A stretch of 64,000 nt of DNA, from assembly GCA_016286055.1 (NCBI GenBank), contig JAEERW010000003.1, forward strand, positions 124,001 through 188,000. The letters are read 5' to 3'. Numbering within the stretch: position 1 is the first letter of the stretch; each line of letters starts with the position of its first letter. The position numbers and the translations under genes are program-made. This stretch comes from Bacteroidales bacterium (GTDB lineage: Bacteria > Bacteroidota > Bacteroidia > Bacteroidales > UBA3824). This document shows positions 41,603 to 49,253 of the stretch, in pieces. The notes under the pieces were generated by a model that had not been told where the DNA came from, searched no databases, and was given only the letters and a program-made list of their open reading frames with translations.

Positions 41603-42130
41603 ATGATGACACACAACGGCAAACAACTCTTGCGTAAAATCCGCTTAATAATTGCCTTTTTTATGTTGGCATTAATAGTGTCGGGGGTAACGGCATTTCC
41701 TGTGGAAACTGAATTAAAAATGCTTTGTTCGATGGCAGAAATTGATTCGGCAACGGTAAATGATTCTCCGGCAATTTTCGGATTTGTTCACACCATCAAA
41801 GAGAGCATCACCGAAATCAATCAAAAAACTCCACAAATTGCCTACGGTTTTGATTGGTTGGCATTTGCACATTTGGTAATAGCCGCATTATTTATAGGAC
41901 CATTCCGCGATCCTATCCGCAACAAATGGGTTGTGCAATGGGGTATGATAGCGTGCATTTCGATATTGCCCCTTGCCCTTATCTGCGGTCCCATAAGAGA
42001 AATTCCCCTCTATTGGCGTTTTATAGATTGTTCATTTGGCGTGTTTGGTATAATTCCATTGGTGATTTGTATGAAGTGGATAAAGGAGTTGGAGGGGATG
42101 GCAAACGAATCAAAAACATTAGTTAATTAA
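41603..42130 (+). CDS. Small integral membrane protein of unknown function
   Basis: A 175-residue protein with about four membrane segments: near residues 15-35, 85-105, 113-133 and 142-160. The first loop (about 40-85) is hydrophilic. No family is recognised. I take the ATG at 41603 (MMTHNGK), since the promoter's -7 box lies just upstream. The gene ends two bases before the exported nucleosidase-like gene begins, so they are surely co-transcribed and may act together at the membrane. Confidence 0.75.
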   Translation: MMTHNGKQLLRKIRLIIAFFMLALIVSGVTAFPVETELKMLCSMAEIDSATVNDSPAIFGFVHTIKESITEINQKTPQIAYGFDWLAFAHLVIAALFIGPFRDPIRNKWVVQWGMIACISILPLALICGPIREIPLYWRFIDCSFGVFGIIPLVICMKWIKELEGMANESKTLVN

Positions 42131-42132
42131 AT

Positions 42133-42873
42133 ATGAAAACAATCCTCACCCTGACCATATTTTTCACCATTTTTACTCAATCTGTATTTGCAGCACCACA
42201 CCGCATCGGCCTCTTAGTAGCCGTGGAGCAACAGAGTATTTTTGAAAAATATGGAAAGGCGGCTAAGGTGGAGGCGGCGGGTGGATTTGATGTTTATAGT
42301 TACAAAAACCGCGATTATCAACTTTTTGTGATTAATAGCGGTGTGGGCGAAATTGCGGCAGCGGCAGCCACTCAGGTACTTATTGATGTCTATAAAGTGG
42401 ATTTGGTGGTGAATTTTGGCGTGGTGGGCGCTCTCACCGACGAGATGACGGTGGCAGAAAACTGCGTTGTGGAAAAAATTGTTCATTACCAATTCGACCT
42501 TTCGGGCATCGACCCTGTAAAAAAAGGACAATATCCGGGGTTCAACAGCGAGTTTCTATATACCGATACCGTTCTGATTAACAAGGCGTTAACGGTGTGT
42601 CCTTCGCTCAAAAAAGTTACTTGTGCCTCTGCCGACCGTTTTGTAGCCAACAAAGACGAAAAAGATGAACTTCACACGCTTTTTGGTGCTGATATTTGCG
42701 AAATGGAATGCGCTGCAATTTTCCTCACCTCCAACCGCAACCACGTTCCCTGCTTATTTATAAAGGCTGTTTCCGACTCGCTCACCGGCGATGGCAAGGA
42801 GTATTACCAAGAGTACCTCCGCACCGCCGCATTGTGTTTAGACATCACCGACAAAATTATCCATCAATTGTAA
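42133..42873 (+). CDS. MTA/SAH nucleosidase-like protein with signal peptide
   Basis: A 246-residue member of the PNP_UDP_1 fold. The MTAN-like features are IGLLVAVEQQ (Glu32 in the place of the E12-type acid), VINSGVGEIAAAAATQ, VVNFGVVGAL, then CEMECAAIF and KAVSDSL, which carry the ribose-binding Glu and catalytic Asp. Unusually it begins with a Sec signal (MKTILTLTIFFTIFTQSVFA), implying a periplasmic nucleosidase. Cytoplasmic MTAN recycles methylthioadenosine and S-adenosylhomocysteine; an exported one would act on extracellular nucleosides. It follows the membrane protein gene by two bases. Confidence 0.85.
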   Translation: MKTILTLTIFFTIFTQSVFAAPHRIGLLVAVEQQSIFEKYGKAAKVEAAGGFDVYSYKNRDYQLFVINSGVGEIAAAAATQVLIDVYKVDLVVNFGVVGALTDEMTVAENCVVEKIVHYQFDLSGIDPVKKGQYPGFNSEFLYTDTVLINKALTVCPSLKKVTCASADRFVANKDEKDELHTLFGADICEMECAAIFLTSNRNHVPCLFIKAVSDSLTGDGKEYYQEYLRTAALCLDITDKIIHQL

Positions 42874-43017
42874 AAAATCATTACACCACTGTAAAATTTT
42901 TTTACACTCTTTACACTTTTACAATTTTCTAATTTATTGTATATCAATACATTGTTGATATTGGCACGCGGTATGCCATTTTTTTGGTGTAAGCAAACAA
43001 TTTAAAACTAAAACACA

Positions 43018-43758
43018 ATGAAAACATTAGGAATTTTGTCATTATTATTGACATTGGCAGTTTCAACAGTAAAAAACTGCAACGAAGAATACTACGACGG
43101 CGGCGATACCACTTGCACAGCCAAGGTAGAAATGTTCAACCAGATTAACGCTCAGGGAGTTGCCACAATCTACTTTACACAAGGCGACGAACTCAACATC
43201 GACATCGAGGGCGACAAAAGGTCGGTAGAAAACCTCAACTTGCAGGTTTACAACGGCACTCTCTACATCTCTGACAAGAAAAACATCAATGGTAGAGCAT
43301 TTCAGAGGCTCAACCTCTACATCACTGCTCCCGACTTGGAAAAAGTATGGATGAACGGCGTCGGCTCGTTTACCGTAAATGAGAATCTCAATTTGAACCA
43401 CAAATTAAACTTTTACTCCGACGGCGTTGGCTCGGTTAACATCAACTCGGTATCGTGCGATAATGCCGAATTTTACAACAACGGCGTTGGCTCGTTCACA
43501 ATCAACCATTGCGAATGTGGCGACATAAAAATCGAACAAGGCGGCGTAGGCAATTTAAAGATAGACCTCAACGCTAAGGATATCAGATTAAACTCGACGG
43601 GCGTGGGCAGCGTAACCCTCAACACCCAATGCCGCAAAATCGACATCAGCTCCTCAGACATAGGCTCCACCACAGTTACAGGCACCGCCGACGATTACAC
43701 AGTTGTGAAAAGTGGAATTGGAAGTGTGAATGTAAATGGACTTAACAGAGCGAAATAA
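43018..43758 (+). CDS. DUF2807 (GIN domain) secreted protein
   Basis: A 246-residue protein with an N-terminal signal (MKTLGILSLLLTLAVSTV). It has a right-handed beta-solenoid look, with the phrase GVGS recurring about every 20 residues (GVGSFTV, GVGSVNI, GVGSFTI, GVGNLKI, GVGSVTL, GIGSVNV). It matches DUF2807, the putative adhesin-head GIN domain of Bacteroidetes. These proteins are exported and probably surface or periplasmic; their role is unknown. It is a single-gene unit ended by the hairpin at 43796-43845. Confidence 0.85.
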   Translation: MKTLGILSLLLTLAVSTVKNCNEEYYDGGDTTCTAKVEMFNQINAQGVATIYFTQGDELNIDIEGDKRSVENLNLQVYNGTLYISDKKNINGRAFQRLNLYITAPDLEKVWMNGVGSFTVNENLNLNHKLNFYSDGVGSVNINSVSCDNAEFYNNGVGSFTINHCECGDIKIEQGGVGNLKIDLNAKDIRLNSTGVGSVTLNTQCRKIDISSSDIGSTTVTGTADDYTVVKSGIGSVNVNGLNRAK

Positions 43759-43795
43759 TATTGCTTTAATGAAAATATGTTTATAGAAGTGTGTT

Positions 43796-43845
43796 AACGT
43801 TTCATGTCTCACAAATAATTGTGAAAAACATGAAACGTTTTTTTA
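43796..43845 (+). terminator. Long hairpin terminator after the DUF2807 gene
   Basis: aacgtttcatgt/acatgaaacgtt (12 bp) encloses a second stem (cacaa/ttgtg) and is followed by a T-rich run. It also lies just upstream of the TACCTTTG -7 box (43862-43869) of the next gene. Confidence 0.8.
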
Positions 43846-43892
43846 TTTCTCCTCTTTTTTATACCTTTGCCAAAAACTAAATTTCAAATTTT

Positions 43893-45065
43893 ATGAAAAG
43901 AAATTTTATAAAACCCTTGTTGATATGCTCTGCGCTGTTTGCGGCAGGTGCTGTCAACGCACAACAGCCCGAAAATATGGGCTTTGGCGGATTTCAGTTC
44001 CGCGAAGTTAAACTCGAAAACGCCGACAAAATAGCCGACGTAAACTATGCTGGCGATGATCAGGCTTATCACAATTGCGACATCTACATTCCCAAAAACG
44101 CTCAAAAACCTTATCCCGTGGTGATTCATATCTACGGCAGCGCTTGGTTTAGTAATAGTTCAAAGGGAATGGCAGACATCGCCACCATCGTAAAAGCCTT
44201 GGTAGATGCAGGTTACGCCGTTGTAACGCCCAATCACCGTTCGTCGATGGATGCTAAATATCCTGCACAAATCAATGATATCAAGGCAGTTGTCCGTTTT
44301 GTACGCGGTGAGGCTGATAAATACGGTTTCGACCCAAGATTTATTGCCACATCGGGATTCTCGTCGGGCGGACATTTGGCTTCGCTTGCTGCCACCACCA
44401 AAAATACCAAACAAGGCAAATCGGGCAGCGTAACAGTGGATTTGGAAGGCTCTGTGGGCAAATATACCAATATGAGCAGCAATGTTGACGCTGCTTGCGA
44501 TTGGTCTGGTCCTATCGACTTGATGAATATGGATTGCGGCGGCAAACGTGGCGAAGGTGCAAGCGGTCCTGAGGAGGCTCTCCTTGGTGCAAAGGCATCT
44601 GAAAACCCCGACCTTTACAACCTGCTTACTCCTGTATATTATATCGACAAAAACGACCCTCCGCTGATTGTTTTCCACGGCAAAGAAGACAATGTAGTAC
44701 CCTGCTGCCAAGGTCAGGAACTCTACGACCATCTTAAAGCCGCTGGCGTAAAAACCGACCTCACACTTGTAGACGGTGGCGGACACGGTATGAATATGTA
44801 TTCAGAAGCCAACCTCCAAAAAATGGTCAACTTCCTCAACGCTGCCAAAGCCGCCCGCATCACCAACAATGGCAATGTAAACGGCAACGGCAATGCCAAT
44901 GGTCACAGCAAAGAAAAAGTTAACGGCAATGGGCAAAACAAAGAGAAAGCCAACGGCAATACAAACAAAGGCAAAACCAAGGTAAACGGTAATTCTGGCG
45001 CCACCGACCAAAAATACCAAGGACCTACCAGCAAAGGCAAAAAAGTTAAAACCAAAAAGAAATAA
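43893..45065 (+). CDS. Alpha/beta-hydrolase (esterase) with Asn/Gly/Lys-rich tail
   Basis: A 390-residue secreted protein (signal MKRNFIKPLLICSALFAAGA, mature QQPEN). The esterase domain is at about 35-320, with oxyanion region HIYGSAWF, nucleophile Ser157 in TSGFSSGGH, VFHGKEDNVVP containing the Asp, and DGGGHGMN containing the His. This is the BD-FAE/acetyl-esterase type of hydrolase found in xylan loci. After residue 322 comes a low-complexity tail of NGN/NGK repeats ending in a run of Lys, with no sorting motif I recognise. It has a TACCTTTG box upstream and a terminator downstream. Confidence 0.85.
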   Translation: MKRNFIKPLLICSALFAAGAVNAQQPENMGFGGFQFREVKLENADKIADVNYAGDDQAYHNCDIYIPKNAQKPYPVVIHIYGSAWFSNSSKGMADIATIVKALVDAGYAVVTPNHRSSMDAKYPAQINDIKAVVRFVRGEADKYGFDPRFIATSGFSSGGHLASLAATTKNTKQGKSGSVTVDLEGSVGKYTNMSSNVDAACDWSGPIDLMNMDCGGKRGEGASGPEEALLGAKASENPDLYNLLTPVYYIDKNDPPLIVFHGKEDNVVPCCQGQELYDHLKAAGVKTDLTLVDGGGHGMNMYSEANLQKMVNFLNAAKAARITNNGNVNGNGNANGHSKEKVNGNGQNKEKANGNTNKGKTKVNGNSGATDQKYQGPTSKGKKVKTKKK

Positions 45066-45087
45066 AATAATTGATTATTAAAAATAT

Positions 45088-45120
45088 AAGGGACGCACTT
45101 GTTGCGTCCCTTTGTTTTTT
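45088..45120 (+). terminator. Terminator after the esterase gene
   Basis: aagggacgca/tgcgtccctt (10 bp, 5-nt loop) followed by a T-rich tail. Confidence 0.9.
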
Positions 45121-45230
45121 GTTTGAGTATTGTAGTGCAAAGATAATGATTATTGGGTAATAAGAGTGATATTTTTAATAATTTTTACTATATTTGTGGC
45201 ATTATATAACTAACGAAACTAATCACAATT

Positions 45231-45926
45231 ATGAATATGAAAAACAAAATCACAAATTTCCTTTTGTTGCTGTTTTGCCTGTCGCTGAATATCGGCATTG
45301 CCACTGCACAGAAAAATCACGAATACGTCGACCTCGGTCTCCCATCTGGCACACTGTGGGCAACTTGTAATATTGGTGCTGAAAATCCTTGGGAATGTGG
45401 TGATTACTTTGCTTGGGGCGAAACAACCACGAAGGCCGACTTTTCGTGGGATAATAGCAATTACGCTTATGGAGCGGAAGATAAACTCACCAAATACTGC
45501 TACAATCCCAACTACGGCAACAACGGTTTTACAGACACCATGACCGAGTTGGAACGCTTCGATGATGCTGCTACTGTCAACTGGGGTAGCAGCTGGTGTA
45601 TGCCGACGATAGACCAAATAAAGGAACTGACAGACAAATGCACTTGGACTTGGACAACCGACCACGGCATCAATGGCTACAAGGTTGCTGGGACTAACGG
45701 CAAATCGATTTTTCTGCCCGCTGCCGGTTGCCACCTCGGCACGTCTCTCAGCAGCGACGGCTTCCTCGGTTCCTACTGGTCGTCGTCGCTCGGCACGGAT
45801 TGCCCGAACCGTGGTTGCTACCTCTTCTTCTATTCCGGCTGCGTAACTTCCGTCAATTGGGGCTACCGCTGCTGCGGTTTTTCGGTGCGCCCGGTGCTGT
45901 GCAGAATTCCGAAAAAAAAGTCGTAA
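45231..45926 (+). CDS. FISUMP-domain secreted protein, copy 1
   Basis: A 231-residue protein with a signal (about residues 1-26, ending IATAQ). It has the Fibrobacter succinogenes major paralogous (FISUMP) domain: YVDLGLPSGTLWATCNIGAE, FAWGETT, WCMPTIDQIKEL, FLPAAGC, YWSSS and SVRPVLC. The domain's role is unknown; it often occurs in exported Bacteroidetes and Fibrobacter proteins. The mature part is Cys-rich, with Trp/Gly. A TATATTTG box (45189-45196) lies upstream. It is followed, after a 116-bp gap, by a diverged copy. Confidence 0.85.
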   Translation: MNMKNKITNFLLLLFCLSLNIGIATAQKNHEYVDLGLPSGTLWATCNIGAENPWECGDYFAWGETTTKADFSWDNSNYAYGAEDKLTKYCYNPNYGNNGFTDTMTELERFDDAATVNWGSSWCMPTIDQIKELTDKCTWTWTTDHGINGYKVAGTNGKSIFLPAAGCHLGTSLSSDGFLGSYWSSSLGTDCPNRGCYLFFYSGCVTSVNWGYRCCGFSVRPVLCRIPKKKS

Positions 45927-46042
45927 TCCGAAACGCACAGTTGATTATCCTACCGAGTTTTGAGGCAAAGTTACACATTTTCCTTTTTTGCTAAAAATTT
46001 TTTGCTATATTTGGGGCATAGAATAATTAAACAATTACAATT

Positions 46043-46801
46043 ATGAAAACTATATTTTTAAATCTTCTTTTATGCCTTACATTCTTATTAATGAATATCG
46101 GCAATGCATCATCACAGCAAAACCACGAATACGTTGACCTCGGTCTCCCTTCCGGTACACTCTGGGCTACTTGCAATGTGGGGGCTAACAACGAATGGGA
46201 AAACGGAAACCATTATTCATGGGGCGAAACCTCAACAAAACGAACTTACAAATCTAACTGTAAATATTACATACGCAAAGGTCTTTTCATTTACCTTAAA
46301 AAGTATTGCAATGACGATGGAGAGGGTTATAAAGGCTACAGCGACAAATACACTATTCTTGAAAAAGCCGATGATGCTGCATACGTTAATTGGGGCAGCA
46401 ATTGGTGTATGCCAACGTTAACACAATATGAAGAACTATGTTCCAATTGTTATTGGGTATGGACCGATACAATAGATAATCAAGGTCATAAGTACATAGG
46501 ATATATGGTTTATAAGGCTTTGAATACAGAAGACAAAGGTGTTAAGATATATGTAGGAAAAACGGCAGATGCTGCATATACTGAAAACGTGGATCATATC
46601 TTTTTCCCTGCCGCTGGGTTAGATTTTGAATCCTCTGAGGTTGGGTATTCCGGTTTCTACTGGTCTTCTTCACTCGACTTAGACAATCCCAAATGCGCTA
46701 AGGTTCTGTTCATTGATTCCGGTTATATGTCCGGTAGTGCGTACACTACTTCATCTGGTCGCTCCCACGGTCACTCGGTTCGTCCGGTGCGGTGTAAATA
46801 A
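46043..46801 (+). CDS. FISUMP-domain secreted protein, copy 2
   Basis: A 252-residue paralogue of the preceding gene, with signal (about residues 1-27), YVDLGLPSGTLWATCNVGAN, YSWGETST, WCMPTLTQYEEL, FFPAAGL, FYWSSSL and SVRPVRC. Relative to copy 1 it has an insertion around residues 140-185 (YKALNTEDKGVKIYVGK). Its -7 box TATATTTG is at 46006-46013. Function unknown. Confidence 0.85.
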   Translation: MKTIFLNLLLCLTFLLMNIGNASSQQNHEYVDLGLPSGTLWATCNVGANNEWENGNHYSWGETSTKRTYKSNCKYYIRKGLFIYLKKYCNDDGEGYKGYSDKYTILEKADDAAYVNWGSNWCMPTLTQYEELCSNCYWVWTDTIDNQGHKYIGYMVYKALNTEDKGVKIYVGKTADAAYTENVDHIFFPAAGLDFESSEVGYSGFYWSSSLDLDNPKCAKVLFIDSGYMSGSAYTTSSGRSHGHSVRPVRCK

Positions 46802-46840
46802 TTACCTTTTTCCAAACCGAGAACGTAAAACCAAATTCGC

Positions 46841-46874
46841 ATTGTAGGGACGTGGCGCGCCGTGTCCCTACAAT
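46841..46874. repeat. Palindromic repeat, GTAGGGACG variant
   Basis: attgtagggacgtgg/ccgtgtccctacaat with a few mismatches and a short centre. It is related in layout to the GTAGAGACG family in the lipoprotein region but lies between genes. Confidence 0.6.
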
Positions 46875-46892
46875 GATTATTACCTAAAAAAA

Positions 46893-46921
46893 ACACCCGT
46901 CAGATTTGCTCCAACGGGTGT
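46893..46921 (-). terminator. Terminator after the double esterase gene
   Basis: acacccgt/acgggtgt (8 bp), followed on the minus strand by TTTTTTTAGG. Confidence 0.75.
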
Positions 46922-46943
46922 GTTTTATAAAGTTAATCCTTGT

Positions 46944-49187
46944 TTATTTAAACAACTCTTTTGCGGTGAGTTCGAGGTAATCGCGGCAGTTCATCCAAGT
47001 GTGTCCGCCACCAGGATTGTAGAAGGTGTGCTTGATGCCGTTGTCGGTGAGGTATTTTTCCAAACCGAGCGATGCCTGAATCAAGAAATCGTCTTTGCCA
47101 GTGCCGAGGAACATAAATTTGAGTTTTGATTTAAGTACGTCGGGGGTGGCGTATGTGCCGTTGGTGAAGTTGTCTTTAAACTCGTTGCCAAAGATTGCCG
47201 GTGCAAATGCTGCCACGTAGTGGAACATATCGGGATTGCCAAGACCTGTTGCCAAAGTCTGACGTCCGCCGAGCGAGAAGCCTGCAATGGCGCGGTTGTC
47301 GGCATCGGTGAGCACGTTGAAATTCTTTTCGATGTAGGGCACAACGTCTTTGGTGATTTCGGTAACAATCTTTTTGGTGTCCATTGCGTCGTAACGCTCA
47401 GCCTTGCCGCGGAGAATAAGTTCGGGGTAGGGGTTGGCGTAGGGCATTACCACAATCATACGTTTTGCAAGACCCTTGGCTATAAGGTTGTCGAGAATGT
47501 TGTTCATTTTGCCAACTTTAAACCAAGTTTCGTAAGTGTCTGTCATACCGTGAATTAGGTAAAGTACGGGGAGTTTCTCGTTGCCGTCGGGTTTGTAGCC
47601 TTCGGGAGTGTAAACGCACATCGGACGGTCGATTCCAAGGCTGTTGGAATGATAAAAACGGTAAGCCACTTTACCGTGGGGCACTTTTTGAATGTCCTGC
47701 ATTCCAGGTTCTTTGGTGCGGATGTCTACGAGGCTGCCTTTGAAACCTTCGTTGGGGAAAATGTCCACGTTGTTGGGGTCGTTGATGCTGGTGCCGTCAA
47801 CAATAAAGCCGTAGGGGTAGATGTCGGGATGGTCGGTGGCAATGGTGATGCTCCAAACTCCATCGGCATCTTTGGTCATAGTGTTTTGACCGCCCATAAG
47901 TTGGTTGAGGTCGAGTTTTACTTCCTTAGCGTTGTCGGCTTTGAGGCGGAATGTTACGCTGCCGTCTTTGTGATATTCGGGCGAAATCACAGGTTTGGGA
48001 AACATTCTTGCCATTACGCCGGGGGTGAACTGTTGGTCTTTTTTAGCCTCGGGAAGTGTTACCTTCATATTTGCGCCCTTGTAGGGGTTGGCTTGGAAAA
48101 GACGGGGAAGCGATTCCTCTAAGAAATAACGTGCGTTCATCCAAGTGTGACCGTGTTTGTCGGAGGTTATCACCTTCATATTCTTGATGTTGTGCTTGTC
48201 TAACTCTACCATAAAGTCGCGAGCGTTGCCATAGAGAAAATCGTCGCTACCAACGCCAAGCCAGAAGAGTTTTATCTTAGAATTCAACGACTTAGCATCG
48301 TCTAACTGACCGGGGCGCAACTGTGTGAACGAACTGTAAGAGCAGAGGTGCGAAAATTTGTCCAAATTGTTGAGACCAATGCTGAGAGCCTGATTGCCGC
48401 CGCGAGAGAATCCGCCGATAGCACGGTTGGCAGCGTTGTTGATGGTGCGGTAGTTTTTCTCAACGTAGGGCATAAGGAAATCGAGAAAATCTTTGCCAAA
48501 CATATCAAACTGCATAGCGGGTGTATCTCCCTGACCTGCAATACGATTGGGGTTGCCGTAGGGGAGAACGATAATCATCTCTTTGGCTTTGCCCTGTGCG
48601 ATGAGGTTGTCGAGAATAAGGTTCATTTTGCCTACTTTGAAATATACCTCTTCGGTGTCGGTAGTGCCGCTGATGAGGTACATTACGGGGTAACTTGCGC
48701 CCTTGCCGTTGTAGTATGTGGGGGGAACGTAAACAATAGCGTTGCAGAATGTGTTGGCTGCGTCAGACCAATAAGTTACGTACTCTACGCTCCCGTGAGG
48801 AACGTTTTTGAGAGCGTGGGGCAGGTTGAAATCGCCACGCATATCCAAAAGGCTGTTTTTGAAACCCTCGTTTGGAAACCATTCGGCGTTAACGGGGTCC
48901 ATAACCTGCATTCCGTCAACGATAAAGCAGTAAGGATAGATGTCGGGAGTGGTAGGTCCGAGAGTGATAGACCACACGCCCTTGTCGTCTTTTTTCATCT
49001 CGTGGCGACCGGCAAACTGAACGTCTACCTCCACCTTTTGAGCGGTTTTGTTTAAGTAATTGAAAGTTACTGAGTTGTCTTTGTTGACAATCGGCGACTG
49101 CACCTGCGGACCGCCGGGCTGTGCCACTGAGGTCTGCAACGTTGCAGCAAACAACAGCGCCAATCCTGTTTTGATAAATTTGTTCAT
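46944..49187 (-). CDS. Tandem double CE1-type esterase
   Basis: A 747-residue secreted protein (signal MNKFIKTGLALLFAATLQTS) built from two repeats of the same two-domain unit: a beta-sandwich (about 30-120 and 400-490) followed by a CE1 esterase domain (about 135-365 and 505-745). The nucleophiles are Ser261 in GGFSRGG and Ser638 in AGFSLGG; the His sites lie in KHGHTWMNARYF (347) and GGGHTWMNC (about 735). Both catalytic sets look intact, so it may act on feruloyl or acetyl esters of xylan at two sites. It lies close to the type-B carboxylesterase gene (66 bp). Confidence 0.9.
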   Translation of the reverse strand: MNKFIKTGLALLFAATLQTSVAQPGGPQVQSPIVNKDNSVTFNYLNKTAQKVEVDVQFAGRHEMKKDDKGVWSITLGPTTPDIYPYCFIVDGMQVMDPVNAEWFPNEGFKNSLLDMRGDFNLPHALKNVPHGSVEYVTYWSDAANTFCNAIVYVPPTYYNGKGASYPVMYLISGTTDTEEVYFKVGKMNLILDNLIAQGKAKEMIIVLPYGNPNRIAGQGDTPAMQFDMFGKDFLDFLMPYVEKNYRTINNAANRAIGGFSRGGNQALSIGLNNLDKFSHLCSYSSFTQLRPGQLDDAKSLNSKIKLFWLGVGSDDFLYGNARDFMVELDKHNIKNMKVITSDKHGHTWMNARYFLEESLPRLFQANPYKGANMKVTLPEAKKDQQFTPGVMARMFPKPVISPEYHKDGSVTFRLKADNAKEVKLDLNQLMGGQNTMTKDADGVWSITIATDHPDIYPYGFIVDGTSINDPNNVDIFPNEGFKGSLVDIRTKEPGMQDIQKVPHGKVAYRFYHSNSLGIDRPMCVYTPEGYKPDGNEKLPVLYLIHGMTDTYETWFKVGKMNNILDNLIAKGLAKRMIVVMPYANPYPELILRGKAERYDAMDTKKIVTEITKDVVPYIEKNFNVLTDADNRAIAGFSLGGRQTLATGLGNPDMFHYVAAFAPAIFGNEFKDNFTNGTYATPDVLKSKLKFMFLGTGKDDFLIQASLGLEKYLTDNGIKHTFYNPGGGHTWMNCRDYLELTAKELFK

Positions 49188-49223
49188 CTTATAATAATAT
49201 TAGTGTTAAAATTTTGACTTCCT

Positions 49224-49251
49224 AATTATGAATTATGAATTATGAATTATG
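49224..49251. repeat. Four perfect 7-bp tandem repeats (aattatg)
   Basis: aattatg occurs four times without gap in the leader of the double esterase gene, between it and the upstream gene's stop at 49254. Repeat number changes would alter leader length. Confidence 0.7.
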
Positions 49252-49253
49252 CA

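Noticed and set aside
42874-43017. A short gene or terminator between the nucleosidase and DUF2807 genes
   Set aside because: Only A/T-rich sequence with weak inverted repeats is seen; no convincing frame or hairpin with a T tract.
45219-45938. Long minus-strand frame opposite FISUMP copy 1
   Set aside because: The plus-strand frame has a signal peptide and clear domain motifs; the opposite frame has neither.
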